DNA from: Phycomyces blakesleeanus NRRL 1555(-)
Lineage: Eukaryota > Mucoromycota > Mucoromycetes > Mucorales > Phycomycetaceae
Length of the DNA: 64,000 nt
Assembly (NCBI RefSeq): GCF_001638985.1
Contig: NW_017265167.1
Location: forward strand, 186,001-250,000
Direction of reading: 5' to 3'
The position numbers and the translations under genes were made by a program. This document shows positions 10,985-20,725 of this stretch, piece after piece (position 1 is the first letter of the stretch; every line of letters starts with the position of its first letter). The notes under the pieces are model-generated. The model was not told where the DNA came from. It saw only the letters and a list, made by a program, of their open reading frames with translations, and made no database searches.

Positions 10985-12078
10985 TTAATAACCGAGAGCA
11001 GCGATGGAAGCGTTGACGGTCTTGAGGGAGGAAGCCTTGGACTCGACAGCCTTCTTCTGGATGGCGATGAGGGCAGCCTTGCGCTCGTAGTAAGCAGAAG
11101 ACTTGGCCTTGCGCTTGTCCTCGAGCTTGGCAACGACGTCCTGGTACTTCCAGCCGACCTCGTGGGAGATACGACCGAGAGTGGTGAACTTGCGTCCGGG
11201 CTTAAGACGGAGGACACGGAGAGCATCGGGGATGACCATGCGCTTCATGCGATCGTAGGGAGGGGGGACACCCTCGAAGACCTTGATGCGGTCAAGGGCG
11301 GCAGCACCACGAGCAGTCTTGTGGGGAACCATACCGCGCATGGCCTTGTAGAGGATGCGGGAAGGAGCGCGGAAGTGGAAGGGACCACGACGGGGGTTGA
11401 CAACGCAACGCTTGTTGAGGTAAGCATGGTACTTCACTATATAATTTTGGTAAAAAATTTAAAAAAATTGAAAGTTTTTTTTATATGTTAGAAAAAAATT
11501 AAAATTAAAAACAAAGATACACTCAATTTTTTTTAAAAAAAAATATTTGTTGTTGTTATTTTTTGTATTATTTTCTATTCCATCTTTTAACCATTTATAA
11601 TACACCAACATGTATTTGTATACATATGTACACAGCCATTTAATTTAATAAAAAAATGATGCTTACGCTTGTTACGGAAGAACTCGCCAGAGACGTTCAA
11701 TTCCTCGCAACGGACAATAACGACCTTTTGACCGTTAAGGGCCTGCTTGGCAACGATGGAGGCGAGACGTCCGAGAAGATGACCCTTGCCGTCAATGACA
11801 ACAACCTATATTTTATATATATAAAGAATATATAGTATACATTGTATATATACATATATATATATTATCGAGTCGAATTTTTTAAAGTTACGCGTGTGAT
11901 GCAAAATGTGATAAATAAATAAAAGAAAAAAAAGTGATTGTGATGAGTGGCGATGACAATCTAAATGGTGTGCGTTTTTGATGGGTTGCGCTCTCTAATA
12001 AGAGATGAAGGCAGTTTGGCTATTGTTTGCCATTGCACGCAATAAGGCAACAAACATTACCTTTTCAAAAGTCGACAT
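10985..12078 (-). CDS. RPL16: 60S ribosomal protein uL13 (L13a/Rpl16)
   Basis: Three minus-strand exons give about 200 residues of the large-subunit protein uL13. Exon 1 (12078-12061) codes only MSTFEK. Exon 2 (about 11808-11670) codes [20 protein letters not shown] and the following [16 protein letters not shown]. Exon 3 (to 10985) codes [42 protein letters not shown] and the Lys/Ala-rich C-terminus, all conserved in the family. Intron 1 is unusually long for this window (about 250 bp). Codons are strongly biased to C- and G-ending forms (AAG, CGT, GGC), as expected of a highly expressed ribosomal gene and unlike neighbouring genes. The transcript diverges from the UBR7-like gene. Confidence 0.95.
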
Positions 12079-12881
12079 TTCTTGAACAGGGAAAAGAGAA
12101 GGAACTATTTTTTCACAGCACAGTGTTTTTTTTGTCCTCACCACTGTGGCTTGTTAAACAAAAAATTGCGTGACGTTGACATTAGAAAAGTGACTCCCCT
12201 CTCAAAGCCGTATTTTTTTTCCTTCTCAGCACATTTTAAACTTTTGTGAGGGCTTTTTTTTTTGCTAGATCGAAAATGCTACAGGACCAACTTTGTAGTC
12301 TACGCTGCTAACAGCGTCCACTATCTTCTTTATTACTTATTTATCTAAGGGACATGTATTGTGTCGGCATAAATAATACCTCAACTGTATGATCAGTATC
12401 TGTACTTTTGCAATTGATATGTTTATTCATTCATAAATATTTTACCTGAATTTTAAGTCATATATTATATCAAACATATATATGTATATTATATTCACTA
12501 TTTACTGTGGATCCAATTTTAAAAAGTAGTGAATGCTGATAACAAATTATTTAATATATATATACATATCATAAAAATATCAATTTAATTTATACCAGTA
12601 TTATTACAATTATGAATATTGAATGGGGATAATAAAGTATTAATAATGGTGATGATTTATGCTGTCATATAGTACAAGCTATTAATCATCAATAATAATA
12701 ATATAGTGTAGTGTAATCTAGCAATATTGAAACTGTGTTTCTTGTTCCTATTTTCTTCAAGATTTTTTTATTCTATTTTATTTTACATATATATTTAATA
12801 CACGTTTATTGTCTTGGTATTTTGTGTATACATACATATATACATACATATATATTTACAAAAAGAAAAAAGGAAAGGAAA
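12079..12881. promoter_or_regulatory. Divergent promoter region between RPL16 and the UBR7-like gene
   Basis: 800 bp without a coding frame separate two divergent start codons. It contains several T-rich runs near the ribosomal gene (12113-12270) and AT-rich sequence near the UBR7-like start. I did not find a motif I could name with confidence. Its promoter role is inferred from position only. Confidence 0.45.
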
Positions 12882-14470
12882 ATGAGTTTGCCTTGTTCAC
12901 CTACACTCAAGTCGTCAGATGACACAATAACCGCTGTAGATTTCATCAGCCAACAGACAATATTGGAACAAGATGCCAGAGAAGCACTTCCTGGAAATTT
13001 CGAAACATGCACATTTGACATGGGTTACATTCGCCAGAATGTATACGCTTGCAAGACATGTAATGGCTCAGAACCAGCTGGAATGTGCTATAGCTGCTCA
13101 ATGACCTGTCACAATGGTCATGATATTCTTGAACTGTTTCCCAAACGTCATTTTCGATGCGACTGTGGTACACCAAGTAAACTTAACGGACATCCTTGTT
13201 CTCTTTCCAAAGGCACGCCAAAAGAGAAAAAGACTGTCAATGAAGAAAACAAGTACAACCACAACTTTTACGGAAAATACTGCAGGTAAAGTCGGTTTCA
13301 TATATATGTATAATACATTTGTGTATGTATCCAAAATATAGGTGAAAACAATCGAGTGAATATATTTCTTGTATTAGATGTGATGAATTGTATGATCCAG
13401 ACAGAGAAGACGATGTTATGTACCAGGTAAGTGCGATAACAATGAAAGCATTGACAACTTGTAAATCTAAACAAGTCCTATTTTCTGTAGTGTGTAGTTT
13501 GCGAAGACTGGTTCCACCAACGTTGCATTGGCGAAGTAGGGTTTTCGATGAACTAATATATTAGTCCAAAATACTATATTTACTTGTATATAAATATTGC
13601 TATAGATACCAGATTTTGCTGCAGACTTTGAAAGTTATATCTGTCGTGGATGTACAGCCAAGCACCCTTTTCTTATCCAAGACACTCCTTACTGTACCGT
13701 TGGATTATCGAAAGACAACCAAAAAATCCATGAATGGATGCCTACAAAGGAAAATATTGAAGTTGTCTCGGTAGAAGAGTCAGTTGGACAGCAGAAAAGA
13801 AAGGCTGATACTATCATCGATACAGATCCTAAGAAAAGAAAGACAGACAAATTTGATTGCAAAAGTAAGCTTAATTGTTAATCGAAATAGAACAAATATT
13901 AATACATATGTGGTTATGCGATTCAGTGCGCTCCTATGAAAGTCAAGTAGAGCTCTTTCTGGCTTCTGGTTGGAGATCCGGTCTCTGCTCATGTAACAAG
14001 GTCAGTAAAGTGTATACATATTTATTTTTGCTTTCTGGTTGGCATATCTACTGTACTAATATTCATATAAACTGTATTTACTACAAGTGCGAGGAAAATT
14101 ATCAGACAAATGAATTAGGATACCTAAAAGAAGAGGAGAAAGTATATGAACCTGAAGATGACGATGATACCGGGAAATCGTTATTGGAGGCTGGAATGGA
14201 ACATTTTCAGCGCATGGATCGTGTCCAGGCTGTCGAGAGTGCTCTTGCCTATAATGCATTTGCAGGCGAGCTCAAACAATACCTTAAGAAGTTTCAAGAA
14301 GCAGGAGAGGTGGTAAAAAAAGAAGATATCCTTGCCTTCTTTGCTGTAAGTTCTTATTTTTTTTATAAGCAAGTTGCACACATATATGATTACAGCTATC
14401 TAAAAACAAAAAATTTCACAATTATACATTTCTGTATCCACAGGAAAAACGCAGGGTCGAGGAACATTAA
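12882..14470 (+). CDS. UBR-box and PHD-finger protein, UBR7/Mlo2-like
   Basis: About seven exons. Exon 1 (12882 to about 13286) has a complete UBR-type zinc region: CTFDMGYIRQNVYACKTC, MCYSCSMTCHNGHDILEL and FRCDCGTPSK, with the expected Cys/His spacing. Exons 2-4 add an atypical PHD-like region (CDELYDPDRE, YQCVVCEDWFHQRCIGE, ICRGCTAKHPF). Later exons give SYESQVELFLASGWRSGLCSC and EENYQTNELGYLKEEEKVYEPEDDDD, the conserved C-terminus of the UBR7 family. Human UBR7 and fission yeast Mlo2 have this architecture and are described as putative E3 ubiquitin ligases or chromatin-linked factors. The stop lies in a nine-codon last exon (about 14444-14470). The next gene starts 56 bp later on the same strand. 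Confidence 0.9.
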
Positions 14471-14526
14471 ATAAACAAAATATATCATTCAATCATTCTC
14501 CGCCTTCCTTCTCTTTCTCTATAAAC

Positions 14527-15513
14527 ATGTCTCGTTTGTTTCGTATTGCTATCGATGGACCAGCCGCATCTGGCAAGAGTAAGTCTGGTCCTTGAAAGTT
14601 CAAGAACAAGAACAAGAAGGAGAATAAGAACAAGAATAAAAAAACAATAAAAATAAGGATAAGAATAAGGATAAGCATAAGGATAAGCATAAACACAGGA
14701 ATAATAAGAATAAGAATGAGAGAAAGAAACAAGAAAATTAACATATTTTCCTTCAAACAAAAAGGCACCACTGCAAAATTGGTGGCACGTAGACTCAACT
14801 TTGGTTACATTGACTCGGGTGCCATGTACAGAGCGGTAATGCTTGTTTTTTTGGTTGTTTTGTTTTTTTTTTCTTTACTTTAATTACACTTCTCTAATCA
14901 TCCTTTCTAGGTCACACTCAAATGTTTAGAAAACGGCATTGACCCCACCCAAAAAAACAACGATGCCAAGGTAGCTAAATTAGCTTCCGAAGCCTCCATT
15001 CGATTCCCTCGCCTCGGAAGTGTCGAACTCGATGGCAGAGATGTCAGCAGTCTCATCCGTTCCTCCGAGATTGTTCGTGCTATTGCACCTGTGGCTGCCA
15101 ATCCTTCTGTACGAGCAACACTTGCACAACAACAGCGTGATTTGGCATCAGGCGCCACAGAATCTGGTCTATCTTCAGAATCTCAACCAAAAGGCGTTGT
15201 TATGGATGGACGAGATATCGGCACGGTTATTTTGCCTGATGCAGAGCTCAAAGTATATATAATTGCTGATGCCAGAATAAGAGCTCAGCGTCGGTTCGAT
15301 GAGCTGATGGCTAAACAAGGAACAGCCCCCGGGGAATCAGTTGATGATATTGCGCGGGATCTAGCAGCCCGAGACTTGGCCGACCAGACACGTAAGATCT
15401 CCCCTCTTAAGAAAGCAGAGGATGCTGTGGTACTAGATACCAGCAATTGTACAATTGAGGAGCAAGTGGATTCCATTGAACGTTTGGTGCACAGCCGCAT
15501 GGGCAGCAAGTAA
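14527..15513 (+). CDS. CMK: Bacterial-type cytidylate kinase (CMP/dCMP kinase)
   Basis: Three exons (14527-14578, 14765-14835, 14911-15513) give about 241 residues. Exon 1 encodes RIAIDGPAASGK, the P-loop, which is interrupted by intron 1 just before the ST. Then follow YIDSGAMYRA (substrate lid), an NMP-binding insert, VVMDGRDIGTVILPDAELK (the hallmark DGRDIGT motif of bacterial Cmk) and RAQRRFDE. This is the bacterial Cmk fold that phosphorylates CMP and dCMP, not the eukaryotic UMP-CMP kinase. It has spliceosomal introns, so it is a resident nuclear gene. No obvious presequence is seen, although the first residues (MSRLFRI) are basic/hydrophobic. Intron 1 is a purine-rich AAGAATAAGA repeat. 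Confidence 0.9.
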
Positions 15514-17222
15514 GCTTACTCTTAACTGTTCGTGTATAAATTTGCTTTAGATAAGAAAAAAAATATGCAGAGTACATTTTTATGCATTCAAAAAGATATT
15601 AGAGTTTATTATTGTATTTTTACCAACGGTATACATTATTTTACGTAAATTTTATAAAAAATTAAAACAAATAATATTATGCTAAGACTGTAATACATAT
15701 CGATGGTATAAAAACAAAGGCATATTAAACCAATGCTTGCACAGAGGGTTCTTGAATGAAGATACCAAAAAACAATCATCTACTAATAAAATTAGATTAA
15801 ATATAGCTCTTTTTTAAAGAAGTGAATTTATTCTGTAATACATGGTATGTTAATGAACAGGATTATGACAGCTTAATAGAATATTGCTGTAGTCTTGAGA
15901 ATGGTTCTACTTGTTACTTATTTTTCGCTTTAAGATTGCTTTATTATTATCCTGAAGCCAAGATTATATTTTATAGTATCCTCTATTCTTAATTTCATAT
16001 AAGCTTTATATAAAATATAAATTTTAGTATTTAGTGTATTATTTTAGGTGAGATTTATTTATTTTTGAAAATAGAGGTGCTATCTCATAGAAAATTGACA
16101 TCCAGCGTCGGAACAAACTCCTATAATTCAATTACATTTTATGTGAAATTTCTATGATATGTTATCATCTGAGTAAAAAGTATAAAATGAATACTTGGAA
16201 ATTAAAGCGCTTTTTGGAATTCACTGAGAAAAGAAATTTAAATTTTACATGAGATAGCCAAGCTTCTCTGTTATCATTTTCAATGTTTGTCTGATTGATT
16301 AATTTAGTATATTCATGCATTGGTCTTTGTTTCTGCAACCGTACCTTAAAATCTCTAAATATTCCCAAAGTCTTTGTGTTTATATCTACTCTTAGATACC
16401 AAATATAACATGATATATTCTTTAAAGACAATATTACTACTAACCTTCATTTTTCTATTATTCTTAATCTTATAAATCATTCTATACACCGGTCTAAGTT
16501 GTTTGGAGGATACGGTAATATAAATCCTCTAACATGGTCATTGACAGGTATCCTCAAGGTTCAATTTTGCAAGTGATCATAATCTTTGAACAATCCAGTG
16601 AAATATTTTTAATTATTATTTTTGTACTGTGTAAAGATTAGGATGAAGCGCTTTGCATTGATTGCAAAAAGATGATGAGACAAATTTATGATAATGGCCA
16701 TATGCCTTTAATTTTAAGCTGAAATAGCAAGGAGATGTAAAAAAAAAAAAAAAAAAAGATCGGATAAGTAGTGCTTAATTAAAATGCAACCTTAAAGCAA
16801 GCCTTAAACGCCCGAAAAAAAAGTTTGCGAAAATCTCCAAGAAAATTCGTCCTTTTTTTTTTTACCATAGTGTACAGTTTAGAGTGAGGGATTTATCTTT
16901 GCCACAAAGTATAAAGATATATATAACAAAGGAAGAATGATAGATATACATTTTTATATCATCACAAAAATTAGAGTATTATTATTACTATTAGTATTAT
17001 TAGTATTATTATCATTATTATCAATATTTGATATATATATAAAAAAGAAGCTATTTCAAAATTGGCGCTATTATGATGCTCTTTTTCTTTTCTATTTAGA
17101 TTTTTTTGGTAGGTAAATTACTTGCAAGTTTATCTTGCAATGTTGTAAATTATTTCTACAGTTATTTGGGTTCGTGTATATGTACATTTGTGCGAATAAT
17201 TAAGAGAGAGAGAGAAAACATA
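15514..17222. other. AT-rich intergenic region, convergent 3' ends
   Basis: Separates the 3' ends of the cytidylate kinase (+) and ZIP9-like (-) genes. Holds an A-tract of about 20 bases (16739-16758) and ATT/TTA simple repeats (16978-17035). No supported coding frame or RNA gene. Confidence 0.45.
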
Positions 17223-18287
17223 TTAATGCGAGTGTTTGACGTTTATAAGGACCGGTAAGAACATCCCAAGTAGAATAGTACCAATCTCTTCGCGACTCAT
17301 CTTGTTCGAATGTGAAGCCACTGTATTGACCTCCTGAAGAGCATGCATCGCAACATAGAGAAATGTACCACCAGAATAAATGAGCAGAACGCCAGTCCAG
17401 TATTCAATACCGGCAGATGCCGTGGAGGATGTCATGTAAAGAATAAGATAGGTCAAAATAGCTCCAATAGGTGCTGCCATAGAGAACAGTAATAAATGTT
17501 TTCGGACCTGAACTCTTGAAACGCCTTCAGCCAACAGTACAGTAGTAAGTGCAAACGCAGAAGGACCCTTGTGTAGCATAATTGCTATAAATACAACCAT
17601 TGAAAGTTGAGGATGAGATGCTGATGCACCCAAGGCGATTCCGTCTGCTGCAGCATGAACTATTAATCCAATGGTGGGTGTTATTGCGCGTCCTGATTTC
17701 GTCGGGGAATGAGTTAGTCTGCTAGTCGAAGATGATAATTCGTCCTCTGATTCCTCGGTAGGCTGTTTCCCATTATCTGTCGATGCCTGCATCGACTCAT
17801 TTCCAGTTGTAGCATGAACATGCATTGAACTAAGCTGATCCACTATGAACATTGTGGCAAATCCAATTACCAGTGCTAATCCAACGGCAGAATGTAATGC
17901 GGTTGTGTCGTCTGTCTCTTTTGACTGGGATTGTCCTAAAATTGCATCTCTAGCAAGCATGGCGTCATCCCACTCCCTTTTTGTTTTGTCTTGAGCTAGT
18001 GATAGTTGCGCATTAATGAGATCCCTTGTTGTCGTTGGGGTATTGATGTTAGGAAGGGCAGCTTGGCGTGCGATAATAGCTGAAGTATGAGAGCTGTAGA
18101 GAGTGTCGATCCCCTCTGGAATAATGACCACAAGTGCTGTACTGACTAATAGACCGACGCCAAGAGCTGTTAAGTACCGCAATTTTGTCTCTGAAAGTTT
18201 TGCTGCCAAGGGAATGCTGCCAAATAGGAACGCACCAACAAGAAGAGTAATAGATAATAATAGTAGCCATATAAAAGGATTCAGCAT
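17223..18287 (-). CDS. ZIP-family metal transporter, SLC39A9/ZIP9-like
   Basis: Single exon, 354 residues from ATG 18287. The frame stays open 354 bp further upstream, but that part is low-complexity repeat translation, so the ATG heading MLNPFIWLLLLSI is chosen. About eight hydrophobic segments are visible. TM4-TM5 carry IGLIVHAAADGIALGAS (metal-site His and Asp) and IMLHKGPSAFALTTVLL, the HK(A/G)P form that marks ZIP9 rather than the HExxH of plasma-membrane ZIPs. The C-terminus has YSGGTFLYVAMHALQEV. A His-poor, Ser/Glu-rich loop (about residues 165-200) is cytosolic in the usual topology. Family members sit in the Golgi or secretory pathway (yeast Atx2) and move zinc or manganese; the substrate here is not decided by sequence. 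Confidence 0.9.
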   Translation of the reverse strand: MLNPFIWLLLLSITLLVGAFLFGSIPLAAKLSETKLRYLTALGVGLLVSTALVVIIPEGIDTLYSSHTSAIIARQAALPNINTPTTTRDLINAQLSLAQDKTKREWDDAMLARDAILGQSQSKETDDTTALHSAVGLALVIGFATMFIVDQLSSMHVHATTGNESMQASTDNGKQPTEESEDELSSSTSRLTHSPTKSGRAITPTIGLIVHAAADGIALGASASHPQLSMVVFIAIMLHKGPSAFALTTVLLAEGVSRVQVRKHLLLFSMAAPIGAILTYLILYMTSSTASAGIEYWTGVLLIYSGGTFLYVAMHALQEVNTVASHSNKMSREEIGTILLGMFLPVLINVKHSH

Positions 18288-18487
18288 GATTATTACCAAT
18301 ATGTTATAAATAAGAGTATAAAAAGTGAAAGTGAATAAGGAAAGAGAAAGCTGAAAAGAGGGAAATAAACAGAGGGGGGTATGTGTGCTTCTGTTGTGTG
18401 TGAGTTTGTGTGGCAGCGATGTTGGGGTTAGACAGAAGAAAGGTATAAAAGTGACTTGCGTTATTTGATCAAAGGGGGATTTACCAG

Positions 18488-18539
18488 CTCTCTCTCTCTC
18501 TCTCTCTTTATCATACACACACACACACACACACACACA
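18488..18539. repeat. (CT)n and (AC)n microsatellites upstream of the ZIP9-like gene
   Basis: A (CT)n run at 18488-18507 and an (AC)n run at 18515-18539, followed by ATAC and TA repeats to about 18560. They lie 200-270 bp upstream of the ZIP9-like start codon, in its promoter or 5' leader. Such tracts are variable in length and may affect transcription, but that is not shown here. Confidence 0.8.
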
Positions 18540-20725
18540 TACATACATACATATATATATATGCACACACAGGGAGAAGGGAAATACAGGTGCTTGTAGA
18601 TCAGAAAAGGAAATTCTGCTGCAATACATCCTATTAACCAAAATGTATCTTTATTTTCTACCTTTTTTGCGTAATAGAATTATTTTTAACCATGTAAAAT
18701 ATATTTCATTTGTTTTTGGTCGTTTCAGCCTTTTTGGGTTTAATTTAAAGTGTCTATATAACGGCCCATTTTCGCTTCTACTTTTTTTTTCGACATCTTC
18801 CTTGGGGCTCTGATTATTCGCTTCTATATTGAAATTTTGATTCTCCTAATTTTCGTTTGGCTGGCTTAGTTTTTTTCTTCTTTTTTACTACCTTCTTTTG
18901 CCGTAGACTCATTGTTTTGTGCCACAAGACTACCATTTAGTGCTACGGAGATTTGAGTAGTAGCCACAGCTTCCTTATTTGGCGTGGCAATGTCTGGCTA
19001 ATTTTCTATTGGCCTGTTAGTAGGTTTGTCTACTTCAACCGCCACACCTGTGAATATGGTGAAACAATCCCATCTAGTGGCGCTTCATCTATAATAAGAT
19101 TTTCTTAGCAAGCCACCTCAGGTACACAAGTTCAGTAACCAAGTTTTCTTGCACCAAGTAATGTATTCTATCAATTTACTGTAATGTCATATTCCTCGGG
19201 TGTGACATTAAAAATATTTGAACTGTTCTTGTATGCTATTCTTGATATTATTATTACTATTGTTGTTGTTGTTGTTGTTACTTCAAAATTAAATATAAAA
19301 ACTATAAAATACCACTAGACGAATTTAAATTGAATTTCGGACAATGACATGTAGCAAAATTAAATTTGGAGGGTATAAAGTAAAATAATAATAATAATAA
19401 TAATAAAGAATCTATGAGATGTACAGCTGGTCATAGTAAATAGTAGTGCTATAATGCAGGTAATGTATCTATAAGGCCTAAAATATTGCATATCAAGTCG
19501 TTTTCATTGCGGCCACTCTAATTGGGGTGTTTACTGTCTGTTATAATATTGTGAACGCGCTGGTTAGCCTTTTCGTTACACTAGTGGAGATTCAATTAGG
19601 ACTAACCAGGTGTTCAATGAGGGTGTGATTATAAGGGTTTTTAAGATAGAAACAATTATATAGGATTTGAGAATCAAGGTGTAAGATGGTCTTTATTTCA
19701 TGTTATTTGCCTTTGCTTTTATATTGTTTCTATCCTATTTTTTGCATCATTGTTTTATCATTTTCTAAGGTTCGCTAAGTCTCTTAGTTCTCTACTAATG
19801 TCTTTAGTTCTATACTAATTGTCTTTAGTTTTGTTGCTATGATTTTATTCTTTTCTAATTTCAAAATCCGTCGCAACGACAATATTATAACATATTGCCT
19901 TATTTTGGGATAGCAATATATATATCACCCCAGAACATTAAAAAAAGAGAGACACCAAATACTTGTACAACTCTCCAAGCGTTAGGTTCCGAGTTGCTTC
20001 TCGTAGTATAATATTGTGTGAGCAGGAATGGTTTCTGTAATATCCATTTGCTGAAATATACCACGAAACCTATTGAAAACCCTAGACCGTCTTCCTAAAA
20101 GTTTTTATTTACTTGAATCAATTCTACATTCAAAATTAACATTTGTCGTACTAGTTAAACACTTTGAGTGTACAAGCTAGTAAAGCTGGAGCCATCGAAG
20201 TATATTTTATATCAAGATGACCCTACGCATCCTATCCCAATTTTGACATTTCCTTAATCACTCATTTATTATACGGTCTTTCTCTCTCTAAAAAGTATAT
20301 CTTGTATCCATTGTATTCAATGTCTCTACAAGCTATCCTTTAAAAAACGTGTAATTTAGAGGAAGATTAATTATATGTATTGGTTACGATACTTAATAAG
20401 ATCCTAATATATCATTTTATGTGATTTTCTCACTCTCTCTCCTTTTAGACAGCTTCTTATCTTTAGTTATTTACACGTATATAACCCTGTTTGTCCACTC
20501 CCCTATTTATACTGTTTTTTTTTTTGTTATGCTTTTTTATATAGCTAAATTGTAGAAAATATGTTACAAGCTTCATGTTTACTATTAGTTCCTTTGTATC
20601 TTTTCACTCTCATCTTTTTTTGTAGTTCATTAATACTTTCTCCCTCTTCTTTTCTTTTGCACCTGGGTAGTGGTATATATATATATAGCAGCTTCTATCA
20701 TACATTCCTTAATAAAGCATCATGC
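18540..20725. other. Intergenic region, possibly with a decayed gene tail
   Basis: Upstream of the ZIP9-like gene and downstream of COG8. On the minus strand at about 18990-18790 a stretch reads like a protein tail (NKEAVATTQISVALNGSLVA, then Lys-rich) but needs a frame change and has no family resemblance. (GTT)n at about 19260-19280 and (AAT)n at about 19387-19407 are simple repeats. Nothing here is called as a gene. Confidence 0.35.

Noticed and set aside
11818..12060. Possible snoRNA in the long first intron of RPL16
   Set aside because: Ribosomal introns often host snoRNAs, but on the sense strand I found no convincing C/D box pair or H/ACA hinge; a TGATGAG is present only on the opposite strand.
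17223..18641. 472-codon frame for the ZIP9-like protein
   Set aside because: The extra N-terminal part is translation of CT, CA and TA microsatellites and lacks any ZIP feature; ATG 18287 starts the first membrane helix.
18790..18990. Minus-strand Lys-rich tail resembling a gene end
   Set aside because: Requires a frame change, has no upstream exons in phase, and matches no family; kept only as a remark.
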